Shown one piece after another: positions 6,240-15,773 of a stretch of DNA of 35,315 nt. The notes below the pieces were generated by a model, which was given only the letters and a program-made list of their open reading frames with translations, searched no databases and was not told where the DNA came from. The stretch is from an uncultured Eubacteriales bacterium. GTDB taxonomy: Bacteria > Bacillota > Clostridia > TANB77 > CAG-508. Numbering within the stretch: position 1 is the stretch's first letter; every line of letters starts with the position of its first letter. The stretch covers positions 1 to 35,315 of the forward strand of contig CAOJUE010000018.1 of the NCBI GenBank assembly GCA_948443845.1. The letters are read 5' to 3'. Both the position numbers and the translations under genes were made by a program.

Positions 6240-9179
6240 TTAGCGTTTGACTTCTTCCATGATGTAGACTTCTAGGCTGTCGCCTTCGGCGATGTCGTTG
6301 TAGTTTTCGATTTGTAGTCCGCATTCGTAGCCTTTATCTACTTCTTTGGCATCGTCTTTGAAGCGTTTTAGTGAAATTAGTTTGCCATCATGAATGACGA
6401 TATTGTCTCGAATGACTCTGATTCCTGCGTTTCTGCTAACTTTTCCGCTTTGGACATAACAGCCTGCAATGGTTCCAACGTTGGATACTTTGAATACTTG
6501 CCTTACTTCTGCATTTCCGATGATGACTTCTTTATAAACTGGGTCGAGTAAGCCTTTCATGGCCGCTTCGACATCGTTAATGGCGTCGTAGATGACAGAA
6601 TAGGTTTTGATTTGGACTTCTTCTTTGTCGGCTATTGTTTTGGCGATGACTTCTGGGCGTACGTTGAAGGCTATGATGATTGCATTGGATACTTTGGCAA
6701 GGGTTACGTCGGTTTCAGTTACACCACCTACGTTGGAGTGAATGACTTTTACTTGAACTTCTTCGTTGGATAGTTTTTCAAGTGATTGTTTTAAGGCTTC
6801 GACAGAACCTTGTACATCGGCTTTTACAATTAGGTTCAATTGTTTTAGGTTTTCGCTGGCAATTTTGCTGAATAAATCGTCGAGTGTTACAGCAGTTGAG
6901 CCTGCGATTGTTTTTTGTCTTTCTTCGTATTTTCTCTTTTCGATTAGATGTTTTGCTGTTTTTTCGTCTTTTACTTCGTAGAAGGTGTCGCCTGTTTCGG
7001 GAACGGAGTGTAGACCTGTGATTTCGACTGGTGTTGATGGTCCCGCAAATTTTAGGTTTTTGCCTTTGGCGTTTTTCATGGTACGAATTCTACCAATGCT
7101 AGAGCCTACAATAATGGTGTCTCCTACGTCTAACTGACCTCTTTGTATAAGCATGGTGGCAACTGGACCTTTGGCTTTGTCGAGTTTGGCTTCGATAATG
7201 GTACCTTTGGCTTGTTTGGTTGGATTGGCTTTTAGCTCCAAAACATCTGCTTCTAGTAATACCATTTCTAGTAAGTTGTCAATTCCAATACCTTGTTTGG
7301 CAGAAATTGGTACAAATATGGTGTCTCCTCCCCATTCTTCTGGAACTAATTCATATTGCATTAGTTCTTGTTTGACTTTTTCTGGGTTGGCATCTGGCAA
7401 ATCAACTTTGTTGATGGCAACAATGATTGGAATGCCAGCGGCTTTGGCGTGGTTGATGGCTTCGACTGTTTGTGGCATGACACCGTCATTGGCTGCAACA
7501 ACAAGAATGGCGATATCGGTAATCATGGCCCCTCTTGCACGCATGGAAGTGAAGGCTTCGTGACCTGGTGTATCCAAAAACGTGATTTGTCTATCATTGA
7601 TTTCGACTTGGTAAGCACCAATGTGTTGGGTAATACCGCCAGATTCGCCTTCAATGACGTTGGTTTTACGGATGGCGTCTAGTAAAGAAGTTTTTCCGTG
7701 GTCAACGTGTCCCATAACAACAATGACTGGTGGACGGGGTTTTAGGTCTTCTGCTCTGTCTTCTGTTTCGTCGATTAGGATATCTTCATCGGTTACGATG
7801 TTTTTCTTGGTAGCATTGATGCCGAATTCTTGGGCGATTAGGTAGGCTGTGTCAAAATCAATATTGTCGTTAATGGTTGCCATAACGCCTAAATTGAATA
7901 GTTTTTTGATGACTTCTCCGCTTGTAATTTTCATCTCGGCTGCTAAATCTTTGACTGTGATGTTTTCTGGAATCGTGATTTCGGTTAATTTGAAGATTTT
8001 TTGTTTGACACGATTTTCTTGGTCTTTGGTTCGTTTTTTGCCACGTCTTCCGCGTTCGGTGCTTAAATCGTAGTAGTCTAGCATTTCGCCTTCGCTGAAC
8101 ATATTGGAAAGTTTATTTTGTTTTTTCAAATTGCTTAGTTTTCCAGAATTGAAATCATTTTCATCAGTTTTACGATTTTTCTTTGGCTGTCTTTGGTCGT
8201 TTTGTTTTTGATTTTGCTTCATTCTGTCTCTGTTTTTGTTGTTATTATTGTTGTAGTCTCTGACATTTTCTTTTTCTGGAATATCAATTTCCATGATGTT
8301 TTTGATTTTTTTGTCGATTTTTCGGTCGTCCATGCCTTGGCGTTTTTGGAAGCTACCATTTTGGTTGTTTCGATTATCGAATCTTGGATTATTATTTCCA
8401 GATTTGTAATTGTTATTAAAATGATTTCGATTGTCGTTGTTTCTGCTGTCGTTATTTCGATTGAAGTTGTTTCGATAGTTGTTGTTACGATTATTATTGT
8501 TATTGTTGTTGTAGCTATTTCGATTATTATTGTTGTTATTGTAATTATTGTTTCTATTATAATTACCATTATTATGATTTCTATAATCTACATTATTTTT
8601 TGGGGCATTTTTTACTTCTGATTTCATTTCTGGTTTGCTTTCCTGTTTTTCCTCTACTTTTTCTTTTTCTTTCATTTTTGGCTTTTCTTCTTCCTTTTGC
8701 TCGATTGGTGGTTTTACTTCTTCGACTTTTTCTTTCTCTTTTTCTTGCTTTTTCCCAATTCCAAATAATTCATTCATGGTAAGTGGCTTTGCTGGCTTGT
8801 TTCGATAAACGATGTTGTAGTCTTTGTTTCGATTTTCATGAATAAAGCCAACACTATTTTTTCTGGCTTGTTCTTCTTTTTTCCTTTTGTCTAGTTCTTT
8901 GTTTCTCGTTTCTTCTTCGCTGATAATCACTTCTCTTCGAATGATAACTGGCTGTTCTACTGATTTTTTAGGCTTTTCTTTTTTCGTGTCTGCCCCTGAT
9001 TTTTCTTGTTTTTTGGAAGAATTTCCTTTGACTAGATTTCTTAATTTTTCACAGTCTTCCTCTGAAATACTGCTTAAATGACTTTTGGCATCAATTCCAT
9101 TTTTAATCGCAATTTCTGTTAATTTTTTGCTTTCGATATCCATTTCTTTGGCTAATTCATAAATTTTAATTTTCCCCAA
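6240..9179 (-). CDS. infB: Translation initiation factor IF-2 with a long Asn-rich N-terminal region
   Basis: IF-2 is the GTPase that recruits fMet-tRNA to the 30S subunit and promotes subunit joining. An N-terminal IF2_N domain ([12 protein letters not shown]) is followed by a charged Lys/Glu region, a very Asn-rich low-complexity stretch (encoded by about 8360-8610), a second IF2_N-like domain ([21 protein letters not shown]), and the G domain with [17 protein letters not shown] and NKVDLPD, then domains II-IV. At 979 residues it is long for the family. The TTG at 9179 is chosen because it gives the family-typical start [13 protein letters not shown] and has GGGGGTG upstream; an in-frame GTG lies at 9194. 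The gene overlaps ylxQ by 14 bases. Despite many arginines it has no in-frame CGG. Confidence 0.95.
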   Translation of the reverse strand: MGKIKIYELAKEMDIESKKLTEIAIKNGIDAKSHLSSISEEDCEKLRNLVKGNSSKKQEKSGADTKKEKPKKSVEQPVIIRREVIISEEETRNKELDKRKKEEQARKNSVGFIHENRNKDYNIVYRNKPAKPLTMNELFGIGKKQEKEKEKVEEVKPPIEQKEEEKPKMKEKEKVEEKQESKPEMKSEVKNAPKNNVDYRNHNNGNYNRNNNYNNNNNNRNSYNNNNNNNRNNNYRNNFNRNNDSRNNDNRNHFNNNYKSGNNNPRFDNRNNQNGSFQKRQGMDDRKIDKKIKNIMEIDIPEKENVRDYNNNNNKNRDRMKQNQKQNDQRQPKKNRKTDENDFNSGKLSNLKKQNKLSNMFSEGEMLDYYDLSTERGRRGKKRTKDQENRVKQKIFKLTEITIPENITVKDLAAEMKITSGEVIKKLFNLGVMATINDNIDFDTAYLIAQEFGINATKKNIVTDEDILIDETEDRAEDLKPRPPVIVVMGHVDHGKTSLLDAIRKTNVIEGESGGITQHIGAYQVEINDRQITFLDTPGHEAFTSMRARGAMITDIAILVVAANDGVMPQTVEAINHAKAAGIPIIVAINKVDLPDANPEKVKQELMQYELVPEEWGGDTIFVPISAKQGIGIDNLLEMVLLEADVLELKANPTKQAKGTIIEAKLDKAKGPVATMLIQRGQLDVGDTIIVGSSIGRIRTMKNAKGKNLKFAGPSTPVEITGLHSVPETGDTFYEVKDEKTAKHLIEKRKYEERQKTIAGSTAVTLDDLFSKIASENLKQLNLIVKADVQGSVEALKQSLEKLSNEEVQVKVIHSNVGGVTETDVTLAKVSNAIIIAFNVRPEVIAKTIADKEEVQIKTYSVIYDAINDVEAAMKGLLDPVYKEVIIGNAEVRQVFKVSNVGTIAGCYVQSGKVSRNAGIRVIRDNIVIHDGKLISLKRFKDDAKEVDKGYECGLQIENYNDIAEGDSLEVYIMEEVKR

Positions 9180-9490
9180 AAGCTTCACCCCCACAAATTA
9201 TTTTTTTCATACCTTCTGCTATATTTTTATCTTTGATGCCGATGATGGCTCGATTTTCTTTTCCAATGGCTTTACTGTTCTCTGCAATCGTTCCAATTTC
9301 GACAATCGGTACTTTCTTTTTTTCCGCCAAAAATTTGACGTTTTTGCTTGTTTTTTCTGATGCATCTTTTGCGAGAATTATCATTTTGAGTTTATTTCGA
9401 TTTAATTCATCACTGACCGCATCCATTCCAGAAACGATGTTTCCGGCTTCTTGCACATAGACCTAATAGTCCATAAACCTTATTTATCAA
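9166..9490 (-). CDS. ylxQ: YlxQ, L7Ae-family RNA-binding protein, +1 frameshift at CGG
   Basis: YlxQ is a small ribosomal-protein-L7Ae-like RNA-binding protein encoded between ylxR and infB in most Firmicutes. The uninterrupted ORF (start 9456) lacks the conserved N-terminus. That N-terminus is present just upstream in another frame as [13 protein letters not shown], the usual GLLGLAxRAGK region. It ends at an in-frame CGG (9443-9445), and skipping the C yields [14 protein letters not shown], restoring the conserved Gly and the VSG motif. The joined protein is 107 residues, the expected length. I place the start at TTG 9490 (TTG 9493 is equally possible), with AAGAGGT 8 bases upstream. It overlaps the ylxR stop by 11 bases and infB by 14. 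Confidence 0.85.
9442..9445 (-). other. CGG +1 frameshift site in ylxQ
   Basis: The minus strand reads GCA AGA AGC CGG AAA. Dropping one C gives GCA AGA AGC GGA AAC, that is A-R-S-G-N, matching the conserved R-A/S-G of L7Ae-type YlxQ proteins. The base before the CGG is also C, so which C is skipped cannot be told from sequence. Confidence 0.85.
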
Positions 9491-9758
9491 CAATTACACC
9501 TCTTAACCTTTCATAAACATCTGGCTCAATTTCTTGTTCTAAAACCTTTTGCAAACGTTTGGATTTGATGACTTTCTCCAAACATTTCTCGTCTTTACAA
9601 ATATATGCACCTCTCCCATTTTTCTTACCTGTTAAATCTACTTCAATCGTTCCTTCAGTAGATTTGACAATTCGGAGAAGTTCTTTTTTTTCTTTTGCTT
9701 CATTGCATCCCATACATCTTCTGGTTGGCTGTTTTTTATTCTTCGGCACTTTCCTCAC
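9480..9758 (-). CDS. ylxR: YlxR-family RNA-binding protein
   Basis: This is a 92-residue YlxR (DUF448) protein with the hallmark CMGCNEAKEKKELLRIV, the central GRGAYIC and the CLEKVIKSKRL helix. Its usual place between nusA and ylxQ is preserved. YlxR proteins bind RNA and have been linked to RNase P and to transcription regulation in other Firmicutes. It overlaps the nusA stop by 23 bases from a GTG at 9758; a second GTG at 9749 (residue 4) is also possible. The final codons include CGT for arginine (RGVIVDK), showing that this CGN codon is used normally. Confidence 0.92.
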   Translation of the reverse strand: MRKVPKNKKQPTRRCMGCNEAKEKKELLRIVKSTEGTIEVDLTGKKNGRGAYICKDEKCLEKVIKSKRLQKVLEQEIEPDVYERLRGVIVDK

Positions 9759-10845
9759 CTTCTTCTTCGTTTTCTTCGGCTTGTTTTAGTAGGATTTCTC
9801 TCATTTGTGATTCGGATTTGATATCAATTTTCCAATTGGTAAGTCTGGCTGCTAATCGTGCATTTTGACCGGATTTTCCAATGGCTAAAGATAGTTGATC
9901 GTCTGGCACAACGACTTGTGCAAATTTTTCTTCTTCTTTGACATCCACTGCCATAACTTGTGCTGGCAAAAGCGCTGCTGCAATGTAAATGGCTGGATCT
10001 TCGTTCCATTCGATGACATCGATTTTTTCGCCATTTAGTTCATTGATGATGTTTTGAATACGAATTCCTTTTTGCCCAACACACGAACCAACTGGGTCAA
10101 TATCTTGATTCTTCGAGTAAACTGCCACTTTGCTTCTGGAACCTGCATCTCTTGAAACACTCATGATTTCAATTAAGCCTTCATAAATTTCAGGAATTTC
10201 AAATTCAAATAATTTTCTGACAAAGTCAGGGTGACTTCTTGAAACAATGACTTGTGGATTTCCTTTGGCACCTCGTTCTACATCAACTACATAACCTCTT
10301 ACTTTATCATTGACTTTATAATGCTCTGTGCTGATTTGTTCTTTCAAAGGCATGACACCTTCTAGTTTTCCTAAATCCATGACAACAACACCACCATCTG
10401 CTTTTTGGATTAAGCCAGAGACGATTTCGCCTTTTTTGTCGTTAAATTCAGTAAATACCATATTTCTTTCGACTTCTCTGATTTTTTGAACAACAACTTG
10501 TTTGGCGGTTTGCGCTGCAATTCTACCAAAATCTTTTGGTGGAATTTCTAAGTTGACGACATCACCAACATTATAGGCAGAGTCAATTTTTCTTGCGGAT
10601 TCTAAATCGATCTCAAGCAAGGGATCTTCTAGAACTTCGACGACGTCTCTGACTGAATAAATATGAAGTTCGCCTGTTTTGTCATCAATGGTAATTTTAA
10701 CATTATCGACTGTATCAAATTCTCTTTTATAGGCTGTAACTAATGCTGCCTCTAACGATTCTATCAGATAGTCTTTACTGATTCCTCTTTCTTTTTCTAA
10801 TTCCTCCATCGCTTTGATAAATTCTTTTACATCAATATTTTTCAT
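9736..10845 (-). CDS. nusA: Transcription termination/antitermination factor NusA
   Basis: The 369-residue NusA has the standard low-GC Gram-positive layout: an N-terminal RNA-polymerase-binding domain (residues 1-125, starting FIKAMEELEKERGISKDYL), an S1 domain (about 135-200, GEIVSGLIQKADGGVVVMDLG) and two KH domains (about 200-345, with DPVGSCVGQKGIRIQNI and AIGKSGQNARLAARLT). It ends in an acidic tail instead of the C-terminal repeats of Proteobacteria. It controls pausing, termination and antitermination. It lies 15 bases downstream of rimP with AAGGAA before the ATG, and overlaps ylxR. Confidence 0.96.
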   Translation of the reverse strand: MKNIDVKEFIKAMEELEKERGISKDYLIESLEAALVTAYKREFDTVDNVKITIDDKTGELHIYSVRDVVEVLEDPLLEIDLESARKIDSAYNVGDVVNLEIPPKDFGRIAAQTAKQVVVQKIREVERNMVFTEFNDKKGEIVSGLIQKADGGVVVMDLGKLEGVMPLKEQISTEHYKVNDKVRGYVVDVERGAKGNPQVIVSRSHPDFVRKLFEFEIPEIYEGLIEIMSVSRDAGSRSKVAVYSKNQDIDPVGSCVGQKGIRIQNIINELNGEKIDVIEWNEDPAIYIAAALLPAQVMAVDVKEEEKFAQVVVPDDQLSLAIGKSGQNARLAARLTNWKIDIKSESQMREILLKQAEENEEEGEESAEE

Positions 10846-10860
10846 TTTATTCCTTCCTTT

Positions 10861-11325
10861 CTAAAAAATATCCGCGACTGTTTTTGCTACAGCGATATTC
10901 TTTTTCTCTATCTTGATTAATTTCTCATTTATTTGCAATTTTAATTCATTTTCCTTGTATTCGATTAAAATTCCTTGTAGTTCTTTTTGTTTTTCGATTG
11001 CTTGAAAGAGTTTTACTTGGATTTGATTTCCAATTTGTTTTTCAAAATGCCAAGGTTTTCGTAACATTCTTTCTAAGCCGGGAGAGGAAACTTCTAGGAA
11101 ATAGGCGGTGCTAATGAAATCTGATTCATCTAAAATTTCGTCGATGGCACGATTGACGTTTTCGCAATCTTCTATAGTAATTCTTTCTTTTTTGTCAATG
11201 GTAATTCGCAAATAGTAGTCTTTGCCTTCTTTTAGGTATTGCACATCGTATAATTCATAACCTAAATTTTGAATGATTGGCTGGATAAGATTTTCGACTT
11301 TAGTTTCTATGTTTTGCGTTGCCAC
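10861..11325 (-). CDS. rimP: Ribosome maturation factor RimP
   Basis: The 154-residue protein has both RimP domains: GYELYDVQYLKEGKDYYLRITIDKKERITIEDCENVNRAIDEILD spans the first (about 21-65), with SSPGLERMLRKPWHFEKQIG at the junction and an SH3-like C-terminal domain. It is needed for 30S maturation. It is the first gene of the operon that continues to nusA, ylxR, ylxQ, infB, rbfA and nrnA, and it has a strong promoter and a leader hairpin upstream. GGGAGGAA precedes the ATG. Confidence 0.95.
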   Translation of the reverse strand: MATQNIETKVENLIQPIIQNLGYELYDVQYLKEGKDYYLRITIDKKERITIEDCENVNRAIDEILDESDFISTAYFLEVSSPGLERMLRKPWHFEKQIGNQIQVKLFQAIEKQKELQGILIEYKENELKLQINEKLIKIEKKNIAVAKTVADIF

Positions 11326-11361
11326 TTTATTCCTCCCTTTTTTGGTCTTAAAATCAAGTAA

Positions 11362-11384
11362 AGAGTGGGATTGGCTCCCACTCT
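11362..11384 (-). promoter_or_regulatory. Leader hairpin upstream of rimP
   Basis: A perfect 9-base stem (AGAGTGGGA / TCCCACTCT) with a 5-base loop lies between the rimP promoter and its start, in the transcribed leader. No strong U-run follows on the minus strand, so it is not a clear terminator; an mRNA-stability or regulatory role is a guess. Confidence 0.5.
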
Positions 11385-11412
11385 GCTAGTTTTAAACTTT
11401 AATTGTAAATTT

Positions 11413-11441
11413 ATTATACACGAAAAAAAAGGAAATTGCAA
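11413..11441 (-). promoter_or_regulatory. Promoter of the rimP-nusA-infB operon
   Basis: On the minus strand -35 TTGCAA (11436-11441) and a perfect -10 TATAAT (11413-11418) are separated by 17 bases, about 85 bases upstream of the rimP ATG. No convincing terminator precedes it, so read-through from the polysaccharide operon is possible. Confidence 0.8.
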
Positions 11442-11468
11442 GGGGTTTTGTAAAATTTTTTAAGAAAA

Positions 11469-13055
11469 TTATTTTCCAACAATATGAAGGACTCCTATTT
11501 TTCCTTGATAACTTGCGTCAAATACATATTGGGTAATATTTTCGTTTATTTTTCCAGTATGCTTAAAATGTAAATGACCTGCTAATACAGCTTTTACAGG
11601 GCTGTTTTCTGCATAGAGTAGGTTTAAAAATTTTTTGGTGTTTTCATCGGCAGTATAGGTAGTTCCTGTTTCGTCCCAAGTTAAATTTCTGTCTTGCCAA
11701 ACTTTTTTGGATTCTTCTGCTAAGTTATTGTCTACTTTAGAATTTAATGGAACATGGGTTGCTAAAATAATTGGTTTTCCGTTGGTAAATATTTCTTTTA
11801 GTTTTGCCAAAGCTTCATCTGATATTTGACTGGTACTGTTATCAATTCCAACAATCAATATTTCTCCTAAATCTTTGCAATATACTTCTAAATTTTCATC
11901 AATACTTTTTTCAAGTTGAGTAATATAGTCTGTGGTTAAATTAGGATTATAACTTCTTCCGTAATCATGGTCTGCTCTTAAATACATCGTTTCTACATTA
12001 ATTTGGTCAATTCCGTTTTTTAGAGATTCGATATTGGCTTTGGAGGCATAGTCTATCATATCTCCGCCCAAGATGACACAATCCGGATTTAATTCATTGA
12101 TTTTCGCTGGCATTCTTTTCCATAATTCAAAAGAACGTTCTCCTGCTATCGTTTTAAAAAAGTTATCCTGTCTTTCCTGCACAGTTTCTTTGTTTTCATT
12201 GCTTACATCTTCATCTGGTACAATAATATGTAGGTCATTGACAAAACATAATTTATAATCGCTTTGAAGACCTTCTATGGAAATCGTTTCTTCATCTACT
12301 TTTATTTCTTTGCTGAGTGCATAAATATCATAATGCTCGGTTTGTGCATATAAATCATAGCCATAGTGGCTTGGAGAAATTGTAAGTGGAATGGAATTGT
12401 CGTAAACAATAATATTAATATCATTTTGTTGGCATTGGCTGACTAAATTTTTTACATCGCCTGCATTATAATATTTTACAATGGGATACATTTGATAGTC
12501 AGCATAAGGGCGTCTTGGATAAGCCAACTTTATGCTAGCGTCGAATTGCCTGATATAGCCGACTAAGTCAGTTGAAACCATTGCTTTTTTGTTGTCTAGT
12601 GGAATGTCTTTTACAATTTGTGTTACTTGAATGTATTCTTCTGGTAATTTGTGCCAATTGTTGACTTTTTCAAATGTTAAATTGTTATACACAAAAGCTC
12701 CGCTATAAATTATAATTAAAATAAAACTAATGGCAATTATATTTTTTTTCAAATGAGTATTAATATTATCCATCAATCTAACACCAAAATAAGCTAGTAT
12801 GATTCCAAATGGTATGGTCCATAAAAATCGATAATATACACTTTGTGGAATCATTTTAAATATTAACCAAACAAAAATAGGGTTTAACAGAATTATCAAT
12901 ATAACCATTGAATAATAGATTAAAAAAGTTTGATTTGTTTTTTGTTTTTCCTTGATAAATATAAATAAAAGAGCGATTAAAAACAAAACAAAATATTTTT
13001 GATTGGCATAATAACTCAAAAAAACGTTTTTGATAAATTCGATATTTTCATTCAT
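11469..13055 (-). CDS. Membrane region fused to a calcineurin-like metallophosphoesterase
   Basis: The first 120 or so residues form about four membrane helices, then an extracytoplasmic-type segment follows (to about 255). The C-terminal half (about 265-528) is a calcineurin-like phosphoesterase with its five metal/phosphate motifs: VNDLHI, GGDMID, RADHDYG (in place of the usual GNHD), THVPL and AGHLHFKH. The substrate is unknown. The membrane part looks like the continuation of the protein encoded just upstream: both genes are in the same reading frame, separated only by TAA and one codon (GTA TAA GTC ATG). AGGAG lies 8 bases before the ATG, so it can also be an independent, translationally coupled gene. 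It is the last gene of the polysaccharide operon. Confidence 0.75.
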   Translation of the reverse strand: MNENIEFIKNVFLSYYANQKYFVLFLIALLFIFIKEKQKTNQTFLIYYSMVILIILLNPIFVWLIFKMIPQSVYYRFLWTIPFGIILAYFGVRLMDNINTHLKKNIIAISFILIIIYSGAFVYNNLTFEKVNNWHKLPEEYIQVTQIVKDIPLDNKKAMVSTDLVGYIRQFDASIKLAYPRRPYADYQMYPIVKYYNAGDVKNLVSQCQQNDINIIVYDNSIPLTISPSHYGYDLYAQTEHYDIYALSKEIKVDEETISIEGLQSDYKLCFVNDLHIIVPDEDVSNENKETVQERQDNFFKTIAGERSFELWKRMPAKINELNPDCVILGGDMIDYASKANIESLKNGIDQINVETMYLRADHDYGRSYNPNLTTDYITQLEKSIDENLEVYCKDLGEILIVGIDNSTSQISDEALAKLKEIFTNGKPIILATHVPLNSKVDNNLAEESKKVWQDRNLTWDETGTTYTADENTKKFLNLLYAENSPVKAVLAGHLHFKHTGKINENITQYVFDASYQGKIGVLHIVGK

Positions 13056-13058
13056 GAC

Positions 13059-14087
13059 TTATACTCCTATTAGATACAATATTCCTATGATTAATTGTGG
13101 TAAACAACAGCTTCCAAATTTGAATAAATTTTTGATTTTTTTATTTTGAATGGCATCTAAGATTGCTAAAATTCCTAACGCGAATGGTGCTAGAAATACC
13201 CCTATTTCTGTTACAAAACACGCTGTAATCATTGAGCAAAACAATACTAACCAATCTCCCCATTGATTATCTTCCGTGCAGTAAAAATAGCATAGCCAAA
13301 TCATAGGCAAAACAAAATTCCCGATTAATGCTTTCCCTTGCCAACTTCTATAGGCAAAAAATGAGAAATTGGTATAAACAGAAAATGCTCCAAACATATA
13401 AATCATGGATAAAAAGATAAGAAAATACATTGTTTTTTCTTTGTTATTGTTAAATAGCCTTTTTGCGATTAATCCATAAATCATAAATTCTAAAGGAATG
13501 ATGAGGCTTGGCCAAATGGTATGAATCAAAATGGCTGGATGAATGTTTAGAATTTGTGATAAGGTTGCAAAATAGATTTGTAAACCAGATAAACTGTATC
13601 TTAATGGTTTTTCAGCATATTGGCTTCCATCGTATGCATTGTATTGAAATAAAGAATTGGTTTCAATGGTAGTGTTGATTGTAGCTAGATAAAAAGCGTC
13701 GTCTGGATCAATTCTTTGCCTATATAACACAGGTACTGCGATTTGAAGTAGCAAAAATAAACAAAAAATTATGGTCAACATTTTTGGTGCATTTTTTATT
13801 ATTTCAATGGTTTGTTTGATTATTTTTTGGAATGTTTTTCGGTTTATAATTAGTGAAGTCATGCTTAATATTAGTATAACTGTAGACCATGTATATAAAA
13901 CTACTTGGAAAGACATTTTTGCAAAATACATTGGGACATAGATTAGTTCAAAACTAGCAAATTGTATGATATAGCCAATGACAAAAGCTAAAAATGGGTT
14001 GTTTTTTTCTTTTTTAAATCGAATTGCAAACAACCCTAAAGCAATTGGTATTACAATTATTAATAAAATACATTTCAATATAATCAT
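13059..14087 (-). CDS. Polytopic membrane protein, probably DUF6077-like
   Basis: The 342-residue protein has about nine to ten hydrophobic segments over its whole length, with one larger loop (about 120-165; QRIDPDDAFYLATINTTIETNSLFQYNAYDGSQ) that resembles the outer loop of large glycosyltransferase-C or O-unit processing proteins. I think it belongs to the DUF6077-type membrane proteins, but this is recognition by style rather than by a diagnostic motif. It stops at TAA directly ahead of the next gene in the same frame, and the two may together form one domain. Its position in the polysaccharide operon suggests a role in surface-glycan assembly or modification. Confidence 0.65.
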   Translation of the reverse strand: MIILKCILLIIVIPIALGLFAIRFKKEKNNPFLAFVIGYIIQFASFELIYVPMYFAKMSFQVVLYTWSTVILILSMTSLIINRKTFQKIIKQTIEIIKNAPKMLTIIFCLFLLLQIAVPVLYRQRIDPDDAFYLATINTTIETNSLFQYNAYDGSQYAEKPLRYSLSGLQIYFATLSQILNIHPAILIHTIWPSLIIPLEFMIYGLIAKRLFNNNKEKTMYFLIFLSMIYMFGAFSVYTNFSFFAYRSWQGKALIGNFVLPMIWLCYFYCTEDNQWGDWLVLFCSMITACFVTEIGVFLAPFALGILAILDAIQNKKIKNLFKFGSCCLPQLIIGILYLIGV

Positions 14088-14112
14088 ATATCTTCACCTC
14101 TTTTCTTTTGTT

Positions 14113-15204
14113 TTATGATTTGATAAATTCTACTAGAATATCTTTTATTTTTAAACTCGCCTGACCTTCTCCATAGTAATGAATTTTATTTTGATTATCT
14201 ATTATTTTTGCATTTCTTATTTTTTCTACTAGTTCACATTTCTCTGGTTTTGTCAAGATATTGTATCCGTTTTTTAACGTTTCCACCCATTCTGTTTGGT
14301 CTCTAATTGTAATACAAGGCACATCTAAAATATAACATTCTTTTTGAAGTCCGCCAGAATCTGTCATCACTTTTTGGGCATTTTTTGTTAAATATAGCAT
14401 TGTCAAATAGTCAACTGGTTCGATAAAATAAATATTTTTATACTGATTTTTATTCTTTAACTCATCAATCATTTTTCGAATTCTTGGATGTACTGGAAAA
14501 ACAACTGGATTTTCCAATTCTTCAAAAGCTCTTAAAATATTGGTAAGATTTTCATTATCCATCGTATTTTCTGCTCGATGAATGGTGGCTAAGTACCATT
14601 TGTCTAATTTTCTATTTTCATATAATCCTTTTAAATCAATATTCTCTGTGCTGATTCTTTGATTGGCTAGTTGAGAATAATGTAACACAGAGTCGCACAT
14701 AACATCACCTGTTTGATAAACGTTCTTCGTAATTCCTTCTTTTTTCAAATTCTGGGCTGCTGTATCAGTTGGACAAACTAGAATTTCTGAAATATGGTCT
14801 GTTAATACTCTATTTTGTTCTTCTGGCATATTCTTATTATAAGACCTAAGACCAGCTTCAATATGAATGACAGGAATCAGTAATTTAGAGGCTGCTAAAG
14901 CACCTGCCAAGGTTGAATTCGTATCTCCATATACCATAACAAAATCTGGTTTTTCTTCAAATAAAACTTCTTCAATTTTGGCAAGCATTTCTCCTGTTTG
15001 TTTTCCATGTGTTGCAGAACCTACATTTAAATTATATTTTGGCTTTGGAATTTGAAGTTGTTCAAAAAAGATATTGGACATATTTTTATCATAATGTTGC
15101 CCTGTGTGAACAATGATTTCTTCAAAGTTGCCTTCTAAAGCTTTCGATACCATGGCAGCTTTGATAAATTGTGGTCTCGCACCAATAATCGTTATAATTT
15201 TCAT
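14113..15204 (-). CDS. UDP-GlcNAc 2-epimerase family (WecB/WbpI type)
   Basis: The 363-residue protein is a full-length non-hydrolysing UDP-HexNAc 2-epimerase: GARPQFIKAAMV at residues 8-19, HTGQHYDKNMS (33-43), VYGDTNSTLAGALAA, HIEAGLRSYNKNMPEEQNR and DSGGLQKECY near the end, in a GT-B-like fold. WecB converts UDP-GlcNAc to UDP-ManNAc. Because the operon also encodes a WbpA/B/E/D set, the more specific guess is a WbpI-like enzyme acting on UDP-GlcNAc(3NAc)A to give the manno epimer. Sequence alone does not separate the two. It overlaps the acetyltransferase gene by 4 bases. Confidence 0.9.
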   Translation of the reverse strand: MKIITIIGARPQFIKAAMVSKALEGNFEEIIVHTGQHYDKNMSNIFFEQLQIPKPKYNLNVGSATHGKQTGEMLAKIEEVLFEEKPDFVMVYGDTNSTLAGALAASKLLIPVIHIEAGLRSYNKNMPEEQNRVLTDHISEILVCPTDTAAQNLKKEGITKNVYQTGDVMCDSVLHYSQLANQRISTENIDLKGLYENRKLDKWYLATIHRAENTMDNENLTNILRAFEELENPVVFPVHPRIRKMIDELKNKNQYKNIYFIEPVDYLTMLYLTKNAQKVMTDSGGLQKECYILDVPCITIRDQTEWVETLKNGYNILTKPEKCELVEKIRNAKIIDNQNKIHYYGEGQASLKIKDILVEFIKS

Positions 15205-15773
15205 AATTCCTCCGCTATTGATTTTATTTTTTTGGCTGGATTTCCCGCTATCATTATATTTTCTTCTTCAAAACTTTTCGTTACAACTGAACCAGCCCCA
15301 ACAATAATATGATTGGCCAATTTTACACCTGGTAAAATAACACTATTCATTCCAATCCAACAATTATTACCAATGATAATTTCTTTCCCTTGAGCAGATT
15401 GATCTAAATTCTGAAAATCATGATTGGTTGTTATAAATCCACAATTAGGTGCTATTTTTATCCCTTTTCCTAATTTTAATTTTGCATTAATAGCCTGAAA
15501 ATAACATCCCATATTTTGCATACTTCTCATATCGTCTGGATCAAATTCTATGTTGTCTGGATTGCTAAATTGCACTGTTCTTGGAACTGGAAATCTTACA
15601 TTTGCATTATAACGTAATATTTTTTGCCCAAACCAATATTTTAATATCCATTTCCAACCTCCAGATAAAGAATCTCGATTAAAATTTTTACCTTGCAAGT
15701 ACTTTTTATCATACCATAAAGACCCCCAAAAGTACATGATTCCTGTTAAAAATCTAATGAATATTTTTCTCAT
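15201..15773 (-). CDS. Hexapeptide-repeat acyltransferase (maltose/galactoside O-acetyltransferase-like)
   Basis: The 190-residue protein has a left-handed beta-helix of hexapeptide repeats (KLKLGKGIKIAPNC, then [38 protein letters not shown]) and the usual tail MIAGNPAKKIK. The HDF motif (TTNHDF) provides the expected catalytic histidine. It probably O- or N-acetylates a sugar of the surface glycan with acetyl-CoA as donor. It overlaps the flippase gene by 20 bases and the epimerase by 4, showing tight coupling in the operon. Confidence 0.87.
   Translation of the reverse strand: MRKIFIRFLTGIMYFWGSLWYDKKYLQGKNFNRDSLSGGWKWILKYWFGQKILRYNANVRFPVPRTVQFSNPDNIEFDPDDMRSMQNMGCYFQAINAKLKLGKGIKIAPNCGFITTNHDFQNLDQSAQGKEIIIGNNCWIGMNSVILPGVKLANHIIVGAGSVVTKSFEEENIMIAGNPAKKIKSIAEEL

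Noticed and set aside
8193..8621. Plus-strand ORF rich in Ile and Val opposite infB
   Set aside because: It is the antisense image of the Asn-rich stretch of IF-2 and has no binding site or family resemblance.
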